Position numbers and translations under genes: made by a program. DNA of 33,675 bases from positions 1-33,675 of the forward strand of contig CAMJFC010000032.1 of assembly GCA_946404865.1 (NCBI GenBank). Reading direction: 5' to 3'. This DNA is from an uncultured Prevotellaceae bacterium. GTDB lineage: Bacteria > Bacteroidota > Bacteroidia > Bacteroidales > Bacteroidaceae. The stretch's first letter is position 1, and every line of letters starts with the position of its first letter. This document shows, piece after piece, positions 8,201-15,428 of the stretch. The notes beneath the pieces are model-generated. The model searched no databases. It worked only from the letters and a program-made list of their open reading frames with translations, and was not told the origin of the DNA.

Positions 8201-8863
8201 ACCATGCGCCTCGTCACAGCCAACGGCGAGGTGGATCTGGCCGAGGGCCTCATGCGTGAGTGCTACTCCGAGGCGTTCTGGGAGGTCAACTTCAAATATC
8301 TGCCTGCCGACCAGCAGACCATGGTCAAGGCACTCACCAAATACGACCAGGCTGTGGTCAACGGACTAAAAAGTGCGGATAGTTATGGCGACGATGTGGT
8401 GCGTATTGTCAACAAAGCCCGGCAGACGGAGAAACTGGCCGACCCCAAGCGTGTGGCCGACACCTTCGTACATAAGTGTAAGGAGTTCATGGACCAGGGT
8501 GAGGCCATCAAAAAGCAGGCCATGGACCTGTGGGACAAAGGATTACAGGACGAGGCCATGCATGTGTTCGGCTACGGCGAGGCTCTTGTTGAAGAGGGTA
8601 TACGCCAGGAGGTGAAGCAGTTTGAACGTATCCTCGCCCCACGCATCGAGGTGGCTGTGTTCAAGGGGCAAGGTGGAAAATACACCCAGTTATACGAGAA
8701 AATCAAGGTGCTGTCCGGACTTGGCGTACCACCGCCAAAGGGGTCACTGCCCCTCACGCTCGCTGAGGCGCGCGCCACTCTGCAGGATGCTTTCGGCAGT
8801 ACGCTCGAACAGGTGGTCAAGGAATGTGGTGACGCCGTGTTGAGTGTCAACCAGTATCTTTGA
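5231..8863 (+). CDS. Large exported protein of unknown function with polymorphic-toxin-like layout
   Basis: I do not recognise this 1210-residue protein. It starts with a signal peptide ending TAVA|QNSQ (cleavage before Gln27). Residues ~30-175 form a soluble domain with aromatic YYYYEK near 171-175. An acidic linker (190-203) leads to one hydrophobic segment at ~204-225, directly followed by KKNKKNGG. Residues ~240-640 look beta-rich and Ig-like (alternating hydrophobic strands, many Gly and Pro). A Gly/Val/Ala-rich amphipathic region spans ~720-805, then a long Ala/Lys-rich helical stretch ~805-870. The last ~200 residues form an alpha/beta domain containing KIAADRDVTMRLVTANGEVD, AFWEVN, KYDQAV and EGIRQEVKQFE. 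The order exported stalk, glycine-rich linker, compact C-terminal domain recalls polymorphic toxins or effectors, but no immunity gene follows. The basic residues after the hydrophobic segment would predict a cytoplasmic C-terminal part, which is odd for an exported effector. Confidence 0.85.
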   Translation: MYKKHHIPFLVALFLLCCSTVLTAVAQNSQKARWRLTKTEVDDSKAQYDEDGLGSRITKSGSSYTVQIKWGENRGEPGGQKVFSFSLSPMPEMAENIFIWTLRQDEPSGDKEPFWMGTPLCSDIKVLRDSQGQWLKPNSNESEYYIEFPADRDTCTVEEEVAVYGAKCFVYYYYEKDKNEVVAEKPVVEVTTNAEKEEGEGEGVLIPVVIFLGITLAVGGTAALAKKNKKNGGDSPQPPSVFQMLIYKDCGDTLSKGDAPHTVGARIEEITMQGQHLPRPDLTSMINISVPQGVVKQGDSMTGPYKAALISIPEDSPVAGDTQVTFTFNGPQGTFINHVVFHVQGQLEIVVEEGITFAAGLGKTQFMEFALQGNTEGVTGVQAAMVSGQKYFSTKLEQEQDRPGFYKVHITEQGDVRKEPKLPGTIDEYRCVIRVHTNRNKAPLEKEFFVYRVFLGFRVGCRALKAYLVERGSSYNSERIPGKDYKGHREFASSLINFQLTLADPQTGQVFTPIPDADPVVTFDDISTVIMKDKNGNDLPRPCDVLKFKYEFGGVKDGTVWGTLHATEGYLMPPNRGTVRIKAAVTYKGQPFTSYVDVPLISQPYRADLPPTPGKSLTQDGYDRDKRDIQIHDNLEQIRENIACDKRFAELRPLYYKISCMLDGFHKDFGYYEPDYERIHDFYQKFIMGEVGSYFANQIVMGPEASDFDLALSTYAEMENSIGGIVCRIGLGIVTAGASELVFAPASTLVKMRDYVNEGGDSVFGAFVVGSVSVITDELMGKGMEIGAKYAGMGLAKAFNKVKGLMGNAEKAAATTAKRAATKGFAASSTAARVKSAAGKASSIRSQAQKKANAAIVKARMKGAANGKGSLFEEACAKRARKDGEKLVENFRKLCNDPLTPAEELRKAALAVQGNKSAQNVLRGHKSDLLRANFNAQIKEISKDVDVVWLEKTADKMKGVSKDKLKIVSMSGNDADLLRKGGKIAADRDVTMRLVTANGEVDLAEGLMRECYSEAFWEVNFKYLPADQQTMVKALTKYDQAVVNGLKSADSYGDDVVRIVNKARQTEKLADPKRVADTFVHKCKEFMDQGEAIKKQAMDLWDKGLQDEAMHVFGYGEALVEEGIRQEVKQFERILAPRIEVAVFKGQGGKYTQLYEKIKVLSGLGVPPPKGSLPLTLAEARATLQDAFGSTLEQVVKECGDAVLSVNQYL

Positions 8864-8873
8864 TACCGCTGGT

Positions 8874-9806
8874 TCAACCCTTTTCCGACCTTTTGATCAC
8901 TTTTCCGTTCACCACCTCAAAACGGCGGTCAAATTCCTCGTGTGTTCTGCGCCAGCGGTCATGGCTCCACAGGTAGAGGTGGGGCTCGCGGCGGATGGTC
9001 TCCTCGAGGAGGGCGAAGAACCGACGTGTGAGCTCATGCTCCTCCAACTGCTCGGGATGGTCGGTGATGAGCCGTATGGTGGTGATATATTTGCCCCGTT
9101 TGGGCCGTTCCATATCCAGATAGAAGACGGCGTTGCGCATCTTCCTCACAATTCGTTCGGCTCCGGTGAACACGGGTGTGTCGTGATGCAGGAAAGGAAG
9201 CCAGAGATGGATGTTCTCCCATTTGGGTGCCTGGTCGGCGATGTATCCGCAGAACGACAGCCGGTTTTTCTGCTTGTACTGGAGCAAGTGGCGCAGAATC
9301 TTTCTTTTGTTGATGCAGTCGCCCCGCTTGGCACTCCGTATGGCGAGGAAGAGGCGGTCAACCGTTTTGTTCGACAGGGGGTCGTATATCAGGCCGGTGG
9401 CGGCATCGGTATGCTTCTTGAAGCCCAAAGCCGTGGCGGAGAGGTATTCCCAATTGCAGTAATGGCCGAGGAAACCCGCCGCTGACCGCCCTTGGTCGAA
9501 GACTTGTTCCACCTCCTCAAGATTACGGAACTCAAGGTGTTTGAGAAGTGTCTTGTCGCTTACTGACAGCAGTTTGATGGTCTCTACAAAGTAATCGCAG
9601 AGGAAGTGGTAGAACTTCCGCTCGATGCTTCTGCGTTCTTTCTCATCTTTTTCTGGGAAAGCCTCAGCAAGGTTTTTCCGCACCACTTTCTTCCGATAGC
9701 CGATGACACGGTAGAGCCATAAGTAGATGAAATCGGCCAGACCGTAAAGGGCCCGGTAGGGGAGGAGTGAGATGAGGTAACAAAAACCGTAAAGAAGGTA
9801 ATACAT
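8874..9806 (-). CDS. lpxL: Lipid A biosynthesis acyltransferase (LpxL/HtrB family)
   Basis: This 310-residue protein belongs to the late acyltransferases that add secondary acyl chains to lipid A on the inner face of the inner membrane. Residues 1-36 contain the N-terminal membrane anchor (YLLYGFCYLISLLPY...). The catalytic HX4E motif is GHYCNWEY with His115 and Glu120. The later ADQAP and VFTGAERIV blocks are also conserved in the family, and the length is normal. The start codon follows an exact 10-bp repeat array (9811-9969) that replaces any normal leader. I see no promoter between the array and the exporter gene upstream, so it may be transcribed from that operon. The 3' end is 10 bp from the convergent 1210-residue gene. 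Acyl-chain specificity cannot be told. Confidence 0.92.
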   Translation of the reverse strand: MYYLLYGFCYLISLLPYRALYGLADFIYLWLYRVIGYRKKVVRKNLAEAFPEKDEKERRSIERKFYHFLCDYFVETIKLLSVSDKTLLKHLEFRNLEEVEQVFDQGRSAAGFLGHYCNWEYLSATALGFKKHTDAATGLIYDPLSNKTVDRLFLAIRSAKRGDCINKRKILRHLLQYKQKNRLSFCGYIADQAPKWENIHLWLPFLHHDTPVFTGAERIVRKMRNAVFYLDMERPKRGKYITTIRLITDHPEQLEEHELTRRFFALLEETIRREPHLYLWSHDRWRRTHEEFDRRFEVVNGKVIKRSEKG

Positions 9807-9810
9807 AGAA

Positions 9811-9969
9811 AGGAAGTTATATGAAGATATAGGGAGATATAGGGAGATATAGGAAGTTATATGAAGATATAGGGAGATATAGGGAGATATATGAAGATAT
9901 AGGGAGATATAGGAAGTTATATGAAGATATAGGGAGATATATGAAGTTATAAGAAGTTATAGGAAGCGC
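9811..9969. repeat. 10-bp tandem repeat array 5' of lpxL
   Basis: Fifteen complete units of exactly 10 bp run without any indel, followed by a partial sixteenth. The consensus on the plus strand is A(G/T)G(G/A)AG(A/T)TAT; common units are AGGGAGATAT, ATGAAGATAT and AGGAAGTTAT. A 40-bp higher-order unit occurs twice (9811-9850 and 9851-9890). In the sense direction of lpxL the unit reads ATATCTCCCT, and the array ends four bases before the start codon. It is not a CRISPR array, since there are no spacers. Confidence 0.95.
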
Positions 9970-9986
9970 CAGTAGTATGACTATCC

Positions 9987-10046
9987 ACTCCCCTCCCTAC
10001 AAGGGAGGGGCCGGGGGAGGGTCTTCGAGGCTGGGGGAGGGTCTTC
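9987..10046. repeat. REP-like element A (hairpin plus two GGGGGAGGGTCTTC tails)
   Basis: CCCCTCCCT (9990-9998) pairs perfectly with AGGGAGGGG (10002-10010) around a 3-nt loop. It is followed by two copies of GGGGGAGGGTCTTC (10013-10026 and 10033-10046). The second copy ends one base before the stop codon of the exporter gene. Related elements lie at 14326-14384, 23896-23930 and 24001-24070. In the sense of the exporter gene the hairpin could also slow or end transcription or protect the 3' end, but it lacks a clear U-tract. Confidence 0.8.
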
Positions 10047-10047
10047 T

Positions 10048-11874
10048 TTATGCTTGCATGTCGTGCAGTTTCTTGTAGTAGCCGTCGGCGGCGAGCAACT
10101 CTTCGTGCGAGCCGCGTTCCACGATGCGTCCCTCGTGCAGCACACAGATCTCTGTGGCGTTCTTGATGGTGGAGAGGCGGTGGGCGATGGCTACGGTGGT
10201 GCGTGTCTTCATCAGCCGCTCCAATGCATCCTGCACCAGTCGTTCACTCTCCGTGTCGAGTGCCGATGTGGCTTCGTCGAGGATGAGGATGGGCGGGTTT
10301 TTCAGGATGGCGCGGGCGATGCTCACGCGTTGGCGTTGTCCGCCGGAAAGCCGTCCGCCACGGTCGCCCACGGGGGTGTCATAACCATGTTCGGTGGCCA
10401 TGATGAACTCATGGGCGTTGGCGATGCGGGCCGCTTCCTCTACCTGCTCCAGCGTGGCATTGTCCACACCGAAAGAGATATTGTTGAAGAACGTGTCATT
10501 GAAGAGGATGGACTCCTGGTTGACATTGCCGATGAGGGCGCGCAGGTCGTTCAACCGCAGGTCTTTCACGTTGATGCCGTCGATGAGGATTTCACCCTCA
10601 ACGGTGTCATAGTAACGGGCGATGAGGTCCACGAGTGTCGATTTGCCGCTGCCGCTCTGGCCCACGAGTGCCACCGTCTCCCCTTTCTTGATGACGAGGT
10701 TGATGTCGCGCAGCACCCATTGCTCGCCATAGCGGAATGAGACGTGGCGGAACTCTATCTGATGGTTGAACCCGTTGATGGTCTTCGGGTGTTCCGGGTC
10801 TTTGATGGCTGTCTCCGCTTTCAGAATCTTATCCACGCGCTCCATTGATGCCAGTCCCTTGGGGATGTTATAACCTGCTTTCGAGAACTCCTTGAGCGGG
10901 TTGATGATGCTGTAGAGGATGACGAGGTAGTAGATGAAGGTGGGACCGCTGATGGCTGAGTTGTTGAGCACCAGCACTCCGCCGAACCACAGCACGATGA
11001 CAATCATCACCGTGCCGAGAAATTCGCTCATCGGGTGTGCCATCTGTTGGCGGATGTTGACGCGCATGATGTGGTTGCGGTAGTCGCTGTTCACCTCGTC
11101 GAACCGTTTGTTCATCTTGTCTTCGGCACAGAATGCCTTGATGATGCGCAGACCGCCGAGGGTCTCTTCCACCTGACTCATCGTATCGCTCCAAAGGGCC
11201 TGCGCCTTGATGGATTTCTGTTTCAGTTTGCGTCCCACATATCCCATGAACCATCCCATGATAGGTACCACGGCGAGGGTAAAGAGGGTGAGTTGCCAGC
11301 TGATGACCAGCAATGTGGCAAAATATGCGATGATGAGGATGGGGTTTTTGAAGAGCATGTCGAGCGATGACATGATGGACGACTCTATCTCCTGTACGTC
11401 GCCGCTCATGCGGGCGATAATGTCACCCTTGCGCTCCTCGGAGAAGAAACCGATATGCAGGGCGTTGATTTTCTGATAGAGTTGGTTGCGGATGTCGCGC
11501 ACCACGCCCGTGCGGATGGGGATGATGGTGGCCGACGAGAGGAAATAGGCTCCTGTCTTGAGAAACGTCATGAAGGCCAGGAACAGGCCGATGACGAGCA
11601 GTGTGGTGGTGGCACCCCAACTGCCTACCATCTGTCCGATGTAGTAGTCGGCGTTGTTGCTGAGCACTTCTCTCACCGAGCCCTCGCTCCAATCCATCAG
11701 GCGCGTGGCTGCGGTGGCTTGGTCGGTCTGGAAGAGGATTTGCAGAATGGGGATGAGCGCGGCGAAGGAGAAGATATTGAGCACCGCCGAAAGGATGTTG
11801 AAGATGACCGACAGTGTCAGATATTTCTTATAGGGCGGCAGAAACCGCTTTAATACTTGCAGAAACTCTCTCAT
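10048..11874 (-). CDS. MsbA-like ABC exporter (permease fused to ATPase)
   Basis: This 608-residue half-transporter has the type I exporter layout: a six-helix membrane domain (residues ~18-335), then a nucleotide-binding domain. It shows Walker A GQSGSGKST (405-413), signature LSGGQ (509-513), Walker B ILILDEATSALD (529-540) and the H-loop AIAHRLST. It probably works as a homodimer and moves lipid-linked or other hydrophobic cargo across the inner membrane. Position next to the lipid A acyltransferase makes lipid A-core flipping (MsbA role) the best guess, but the family also exports peptides and drugs and sequence alone does not decide. Its ATG overlaps the miaB stop by 4 nt (ATGA at 11871-11874), so the two are translationally coupled. 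Confidence 0.9.
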   Translation of the reverse strand: MREFLQVLKRFLPPYKKYLTLSVIFNILSAVLNIFSFAALIPILQILFQTDQATAATRLMDWSEGSVREVLSNNADYYIGQMVGSWGATTTLLVIGLFLAFMTFLKTGAYFLSSATIIPIRTGVVRDIRNQLYQKINALHIGFFSEERKGDIIARMSGDVQEIESSIMSSLDMLFKNPILIIAYFATLLVISWQLTLFTLAVVPIMGWFMGYVGRKLKQKSIKAQALWSDTMSQVEETLGGLRIIKAFCAEDKMNKRFDEVNSDYRNHIMRVNIRQQMAHPMSEFLGTVMIVIVLWFGGVLVLNNSAISGPTFIYYLVILYSIINPLKEFSKAGYNIPKGLASMERVDKILKAETAIKDPEHPKTINGFNHQIEFRHVSFRYGEQWVLRDINLVIKKGETVALVGQSGSGKSTLVDLIARYYDTVEGEILIDGINVKDLRLNDLRALIGNVNQESILFNDTFFNNISFGVDNATLEQVEEAARIANAHEFIMATEHGYDTPVGDRGGRLSGGQRQRVSIARAILKNPPILILDEATSALDTESERLVQDALERLMKTRTTVAIAHRLSTIKNATEICVLHEGRIVERGSHEELLAADGYYKKLHDMQA

Positions 11875-13304
11875 ACGACCTCCTCTCCTAACAGTGTGGC
11901 ACTGGTTGAACCGGTGATGCGCACGCGGACAATCTCCCCGGGGTGATGGTTGCCTTTGTCGAACACCACCATCTTGTTTTGCTCAGTGCGGCCGCAGAGT
12001 TGCGCCCGTGAGCGTTTGCTGAATCCTTCCACCAGCACTTCAAACACCTTGCCCTCATCGCGTTTGTTGGCAACGGCCGACATCTCGGTCTGCAGGGCAA
12101 TCAACTCGTTCAAACGGCGTATCTTCACTTCCTCGGGCACATCGTCGGGCAGGTGCTTCGATGCGTAGGTGCCGGGACGCTCGCTGTATTTGAACATGAA
12201 TGCGGAGTCGTAGCCCACCTCGCGCATCAGGCTCAGCGACAGTTGGTGGTCTTCCTCTGTCTCGCTGTGATAGCCCACGAAAATGTCAGTGGAGAGCCCG
12301 CATTCGGGTATGATGCGCCGGATGGCCGCTACCCGGTCGAGGTACCACGCGCGGGTATATTTGCGGTTCATGAGTTTCAGGATGCGGTCGCTGCCGCTTT
12401 GCACGGGCAGGTGGATATGGCGGCACACATTGGGCATGTCGGCGATGACATGGAGTGTCTCATCGCTCATGTCTTTCGGGTGCGAGGTGGTGAAGCGGAT
12501 GCGCATACCGGGCGCCTCCTCGGCCACTCGCCGGAGCAGTTGGGGGAAAGTGATGGCGGAACTGCCGGATTGTCCGGTGTTTGCGGATTCTCCAGACTTT
12601 TCGGCTTCTTCAAAATAATAAGAATTCACGTTTTGCCCCAACAGGGTCACTTCTTTGTAGCCGCGGTCGCGCAGGTCGCGCACCTCGTTGAGGATGCTGT
12701 CGATGTCGCGCGAGCGTTCGCGTCCGCGGGTGTAGGGCACGATGCAGTAATGGCAGAAATTGTTGCAGCCGCGCATGATGCTCACGTATCCGCTGATGCG
12801 GTTGCCGGCGATGCGTTGCGGCACAATGTCGCGGTAGGTCTCGGTATTGGACAACTCAATATTGATGGCTTTCTGTCCCATCTCCACCTGAGCCACCAAG
12901 TCGGGCAGGTTGAGATAGGCGTCGGGACCGGCCACCAAGTCGGCGTGGTGGTTCTCTATCAAATCGTTTTTCACGCGTTCGGCCATGCAACCGAGTACGC
13001 CGATAATCAGCCCGTGACCTCTCTCGTTGGCGCTTCCGCCTGATTTGTCGTTTTGGCCTGATTTGTCGTTTCCGCCTTTTTCCTGTTTTAATTTTTTAAT
13101 TTTTAAATTTTTCAGCGCCTCCAGCCGATGATAAATCTTGTTTTCGGCATTCTCGCGCACTGAACAGGTATTGAGGAAGATGGCATCGGCCTCTTCGGCA
13201 GAATCGCACGGCTCATAGCCCGCCATCTGCATCACCGAGGCAACCACCTCGCTGTCTGCCACATTCATTTGGCATCCGTATGTTTCTATATAGAGCTTTT
13301 TCAT
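11871..13304 (-). CDS. miaB: tRNA-2-methylthio-N6-dimethylallyladenosine synthase MiaB
   Basis: This 477-residue radical-SAM methylthiotransferase adds the 2-methylthio group to i6A37 of tRNAs. The N-terminal domain (YIETYGCQMNVADSE) carries Cys11, Cys47 and Cys106 for the auxiliary 4Fe-4S cluster. The radical-SAM motif is CNNFCHYC (Cys180, Cys184, Cys187). A TRAM domain closes the protein (~410-475). It is longer than usual because of two low-complexity insertions at ~70-96 and ~234-249, each built of 18-bp units (see repeats). Both fall in loops between conserved blocks, so activity is probably kept. It lies 13 nt after the PAP2-family gene and overlaps the exporter gene, so it is embedded in a lipid/envelope operon. 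Confidence 0.95.
   Translation of the reverse strand: MKKLYIETYGCQMNVADSEVVASVMQMAGYEPCDSAEEADAIFLNTCSVRENAENKIYHRLEALKNLKIKKLKQEKGGNDKSGQNDKSGGSANERGHGLIIGVLGCMAERVKNDLIENHHADLVAGPDAYLNLPDLVAQVEMGQKAINIELSNTETYRDIVPQRIAGNRISGYVSIMRGCNNFCHYCIVPYTRGRERSRDIDSILNEVRDLRDRGYKEVTLLGQNVNSYYFEEAEKSGESANTGQSGSSAITFPQLLRRVAEEAPGMRIRFTTSHPKDMSDETLHVIADMPNVCRHIHLPVQSGSDRILKLMNRKYTRAWYLDRVAAIRRIIPECGLSTDIFVGYHSETEEDHQLSLSLMREVGYDSAFMFKYSERPGTYASKHLPDDVPEEVKIRRLNELIALQTEMSAVANKRDEGKVFEVLVEGFSKRSRAQLCGRTEQNKMVVFDKGNHHPGEIVRVRITGSTSATLLGEEVV
12555..12611 (-). repeat. miaB insertion 2: hexapeptide-type repeat
   Basis: Residues ~232-250 of MiaB contain KSGESA followed by NTGQSG, encoded by two imperfect 18-bp units on the minus strand. 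The insertion sits between NVNSYY and ITFPQLL, which are normally separated only by a short loop. Confidence 0.65.
13020..13103 (-). repeat. miaB insertion 1: hexapeptide-type repeat
   Basis: Residues ~68-95 of MiaB contain KSGQND followed by KSGGSA. On the plus strand a 15-bp word CCTGATTTGTCGTTT occurs at 13039-13053 and again at 13057-13071, an 18-bp period that preserves the frame. The insertion follows a Lys-rich stretch and precedes the LIIGVLGCMAERV block. Confidence 0.75.
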
Positions 13305-13317
13305 CTTTTTCTTATAT

Positions 13318-14298
13318 CTAACTTTGACCAGTTTTGATCTTCATCTTCATGAGCAACCAATAACAAAGAGAGCCGCTGGCGAGGCCGGCGATGGCATCGA
13401 TGGCGTAGTGCGCCTTGATGTAGAACGTGGCGAAGAACATCAGTATGCCGAGTGGCAACAGACAGAAGAAGAGCCATTTGCTGCGACTGTGCCAAGCCAA
13501 CAACAACAAAAGTATCGTGATGCCCACATGGCTGCTGGGGAAGGCTGCCGTGGGGCGCTCTCCGGCTTCGTGAGCCGTCTGCACCAATGTCTGGAACAGT
13601 CCTTTCTCACCAGGGATGGGCAGGGCATTGCCGTCCCATGCCGTATGGTAATAATCACCAATATTCGGAAAGACACCCTGTGCAATCTGGTCCTCGCCCA
13701 CCACGTAATAATAGAACTGAGGACCGGAAACGGGCAAGAGGACGAAGATGACGTAATGGATGAAGAAGGCGGCAATGATGACGAAGACAACACGCTCAAA
13801 CTCCACCCGTTTGCGAATGAGGTAATAGATGGTGACCACGGCAATCATGGGAAAGTACGAGCCGTAACCCAGACACATCAGTTCGCTGAACACGGGCGAG
13901 TCGAAGGTTTTGGAGAAGAGCAAGGCCGGTTGCATCCCGAAAACGCTCTGCTCCAATGAGGCGAAGACATGGTCGAGACAGGGCAACAAACGGTTGAATT
14001 CGAAGGTGTCGGGATACCACCAACTGAGCAGTGCCAGATGCACCGTCACGCGGATTACTTTGTTAGCCAGGCATGGTTTGACACGATAGGCCGCCCACAA
14101 GACAGCCATGAAGGCCAGGATGCCCACACGCCCCCAAATCATCGGCGAGGGGTTGACGAAACGGTCGTGAAAGATGAGAATCACTGCCAGCGTGACGAAC
14201 AGGTATGCCAAGATCACCCATTCGAAAGCCATCAGGCCCCACACCCCTTTTCTGGGAACTTCTTTATCGTTTTCTCTGTTGTTATTATTCAAAATCAT
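13318..14298 (-). CDS. PAP2-superfamily membrane enzyme (Aur1/PAP2_3-like)
   Basis: This 326-residue protein has several hydrophobic segments (residues ~24-44, 55-72, 82-95, 145-162, 168-190, 258-280, 283-296, 300-318). The active-site elements are FPSSHVGIT (His257), matching PAP2 motif PSxH, and AHYAIDAIAG (His297, Asp301), matching the HxxxD part of motif 3. The Ser-Arg that starts motif 3 in classical PAP2 phosphatases is missing (FYIKAHYAID). Together with the GYGSYF segment (residues 144-149), this is more like the PAP2_3/Aur1 branch, which contains phospho-inositol or phospho-headgroup transferases acting on ceramide. A sphingolipid or undecaprenyl/lipid phosphate role is possible. The gene lies between the epimerase and miaB genes in one run. 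Confidence 0.8.
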   Translation of the reverse strand: MILNNNNRENDKEVPRKGVWGLMAFEWVILAYLFVTLAVILIFHDRFVNPSPMIWGRVGILAFMAVLWAAYRVKPCLANKVIRVTVHLALLSWWYPDTFEFNRLLPCLDHVFASLEQSVFGMQPALLFSKTFDSPVFSELMCLGYGSYFPMIAVVTIYYLIRKRVEFERVVFVIIAAFFIHYVIFVLLPVSGPQFYYYVVGEDQIAQGVFPNIGDYYHTAWDGNALPIPGEKGLFQTLVQTAHEAGERPTAAFPSSHVGITILLLLLAWHSRSKWLFFCLLPLGILMFFATFYIKAHYAIDAIAGLASGSLCYWLLMKMKIKTGQS

Positions 14299-14325
14299 GT
14301 ATGAAATTATCTTCTCTATTTGAGC

Positions 14326-14384
14326 CCCCTCTCTCTTTGAGTCCCCCTTCTGGGGGTACGGGGGAGGCCCATATTGGGGGAGGC
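14326..14384. repeat. REP-like element B
   Basis: CCCCC (14343-14347) and GGGGG (14352-14356) form a short hairpin, followed by two GGGGGAGGC words at 14360-14368 and 14376-14384. The last word ends two bases before the stop codon of the epimerase gene. This is the same order and position as element A relative to the exporter gene. Confidence 0.7.
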
Positions 14385-14386
14385 TT

Positions 14387-15382
14387 TTACAGCCATCCGT
14401 TTTCTTTATACCATTTCACGGCGAGTTTGACACCCTGTTCCAGGTTATACTCCGGGTGGAAGCCCAGTTCATCGATGGCGGGCTGGATGTCGCAACGCCA
14501 GTTACGCTGCCGCATGATGTGGTATTTGTCGTTGTTAAGGGCGGTCACTTTTTTGCGCATCCGCCCGATGTACTCGCCGCAGAACGTCACCACACGCAAT
14601 CCCCAGATGGGTGCTTTGATGCGCAGCAGCCATTTGTCGCCCAATTCATGTTTGAGCAGGTCGCTGAAGGTGCGCGACTGATACACCTGTCCGTCGCTGA
14701 GAAAGTATTTGCGGCCGGTCTGTCCGTGGTCGAGCGCCAAAAAGACGGCTTGCACCACATCCTGCACATAAACGAAGGTGATGTCTTGCCGCTTGTAGCC
14801 CGCTGCGAAGTCCACATGCTGCTTGATGCTCTGCGCCATGAGGAAATAGTCGCGCTCGCGTGGTCCATAGACGCCCGTGGGACGGAGCACTACATAGGGG
14901 AACCCTTCGAGCGAGTCGAGCCACTGCTCGGCAGCCAGTTTGCTGCGACCGTAGGCGGTGTTGGGCTTGGGTGTGTCCGTCTCGCGTATCTCCTCGTAGG
15001 GCTGGTTCTCGCGGATGGGACCAAAGATGCTGAGCGAACTGATATAGACAAACCGTTTCAGAGGCATCTTCAGCGCAAGGAGCGCATTGACCAAGTGCTG
15101 GGTGCCCTTGGTGTTGATGCGGAAGAAGTCTTCCTCCTTCAAGCATTTCGTCACACCGGCGGCATGTACCACGTAAGTGAAGTCATGGCCCGACAGTTGT
15201 TGCTTCAACTGCTCCTCGCTGTCGAGGTTGAGCTCGATAAAGTGGATGCGCTCGTCGGTGAGAAACTGTTTTGAACTGGTTTTTCGCATGGCTGCCCACA
15301 CGTCCATGCCTTTTCTGAGAGCCTCCTCGACAATGAAGCTGCCGATGAACCCGCTGGCGCCTGTAATGAGTATTTTCTCCAT
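14387..15382 (-). CDS. NAD-dependent epimerase/dehydratase family protein
   Basis: Starting at 15382 (MEKILITGASGFIGSF) the protein has 331 residues. The open frame continues upstream to 15682, but that part lies antisense to rnr and beyond this gene's own -7 box, so it is rejected. The GASGFIG dinucleotide-binding loop, the Ser of SSLSIFG and the catalytic YGRSK (Tyr-x3-Lys) identify an extended short-chain dehydrogenase. Family members epimerise or reduce nucleotide sugars or act on steroid-like and flavonoid-like substrates. The substrate here is unknown. It is the first gene of the minus run with the PAP2-family enzyme, miaB, the exporter and lpxL, so a lipid or sugar-nucleotide role is plausible. 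Confidence 0.87.
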   Translation of the reverse strand: MEKILITGASGFIGSFIVEEALRKGMDVWAAMRKTSSKQFLTDERIHFIELNLDSEEQLKQQLSGHDFTYVVHAAGVTKCLKEEDFFRINTKGTQHLVNALLALKMPLKRFVYISSLSIFGPIRENQPYEEIRETDTPKPNTAYGRSKLAAEQWLDSLEGFPYVVLRPTGVYGPRERDYFLMAQSIKQHVDFAAGYKRQDITFVYVQDVVQAVFLALDHGQTGRKYFLSDGQVYQSRTFSDLLKHELGDKWLLRIKAPIWGLRVVTFCGEYIGRMRKKVTALNNDKYHIMRQRNWRCDIQPAIDELGFHPEYNLEQGVKLAVKWYKENGWL

Positions 15383-15428
15383 AAAAATGGCCGATTGAAG
15401 GGGAATATTGATTTTTTTCCCGAAATTT

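Noticed and set aside
9811..9969. CRISPR array
   Set aside because: Units are 10 bp and directly adjacent, with no spacers and no cas genes. The same applies to 32905-33042.
10048..11874. Drug or bacteriocin exporter
   Set aside because: No peptidase C39 domain or bacteriocin-like gene is present; the lipid A acyltransferase next door favours lipid export, although this is not proven.
12153..13043. Long plus-strand open frame opposite miaB
   Set aside because: It mirrors the MiaB coding sequence; no domain, no promoter, and MiaB motifs are complete on the other strand.
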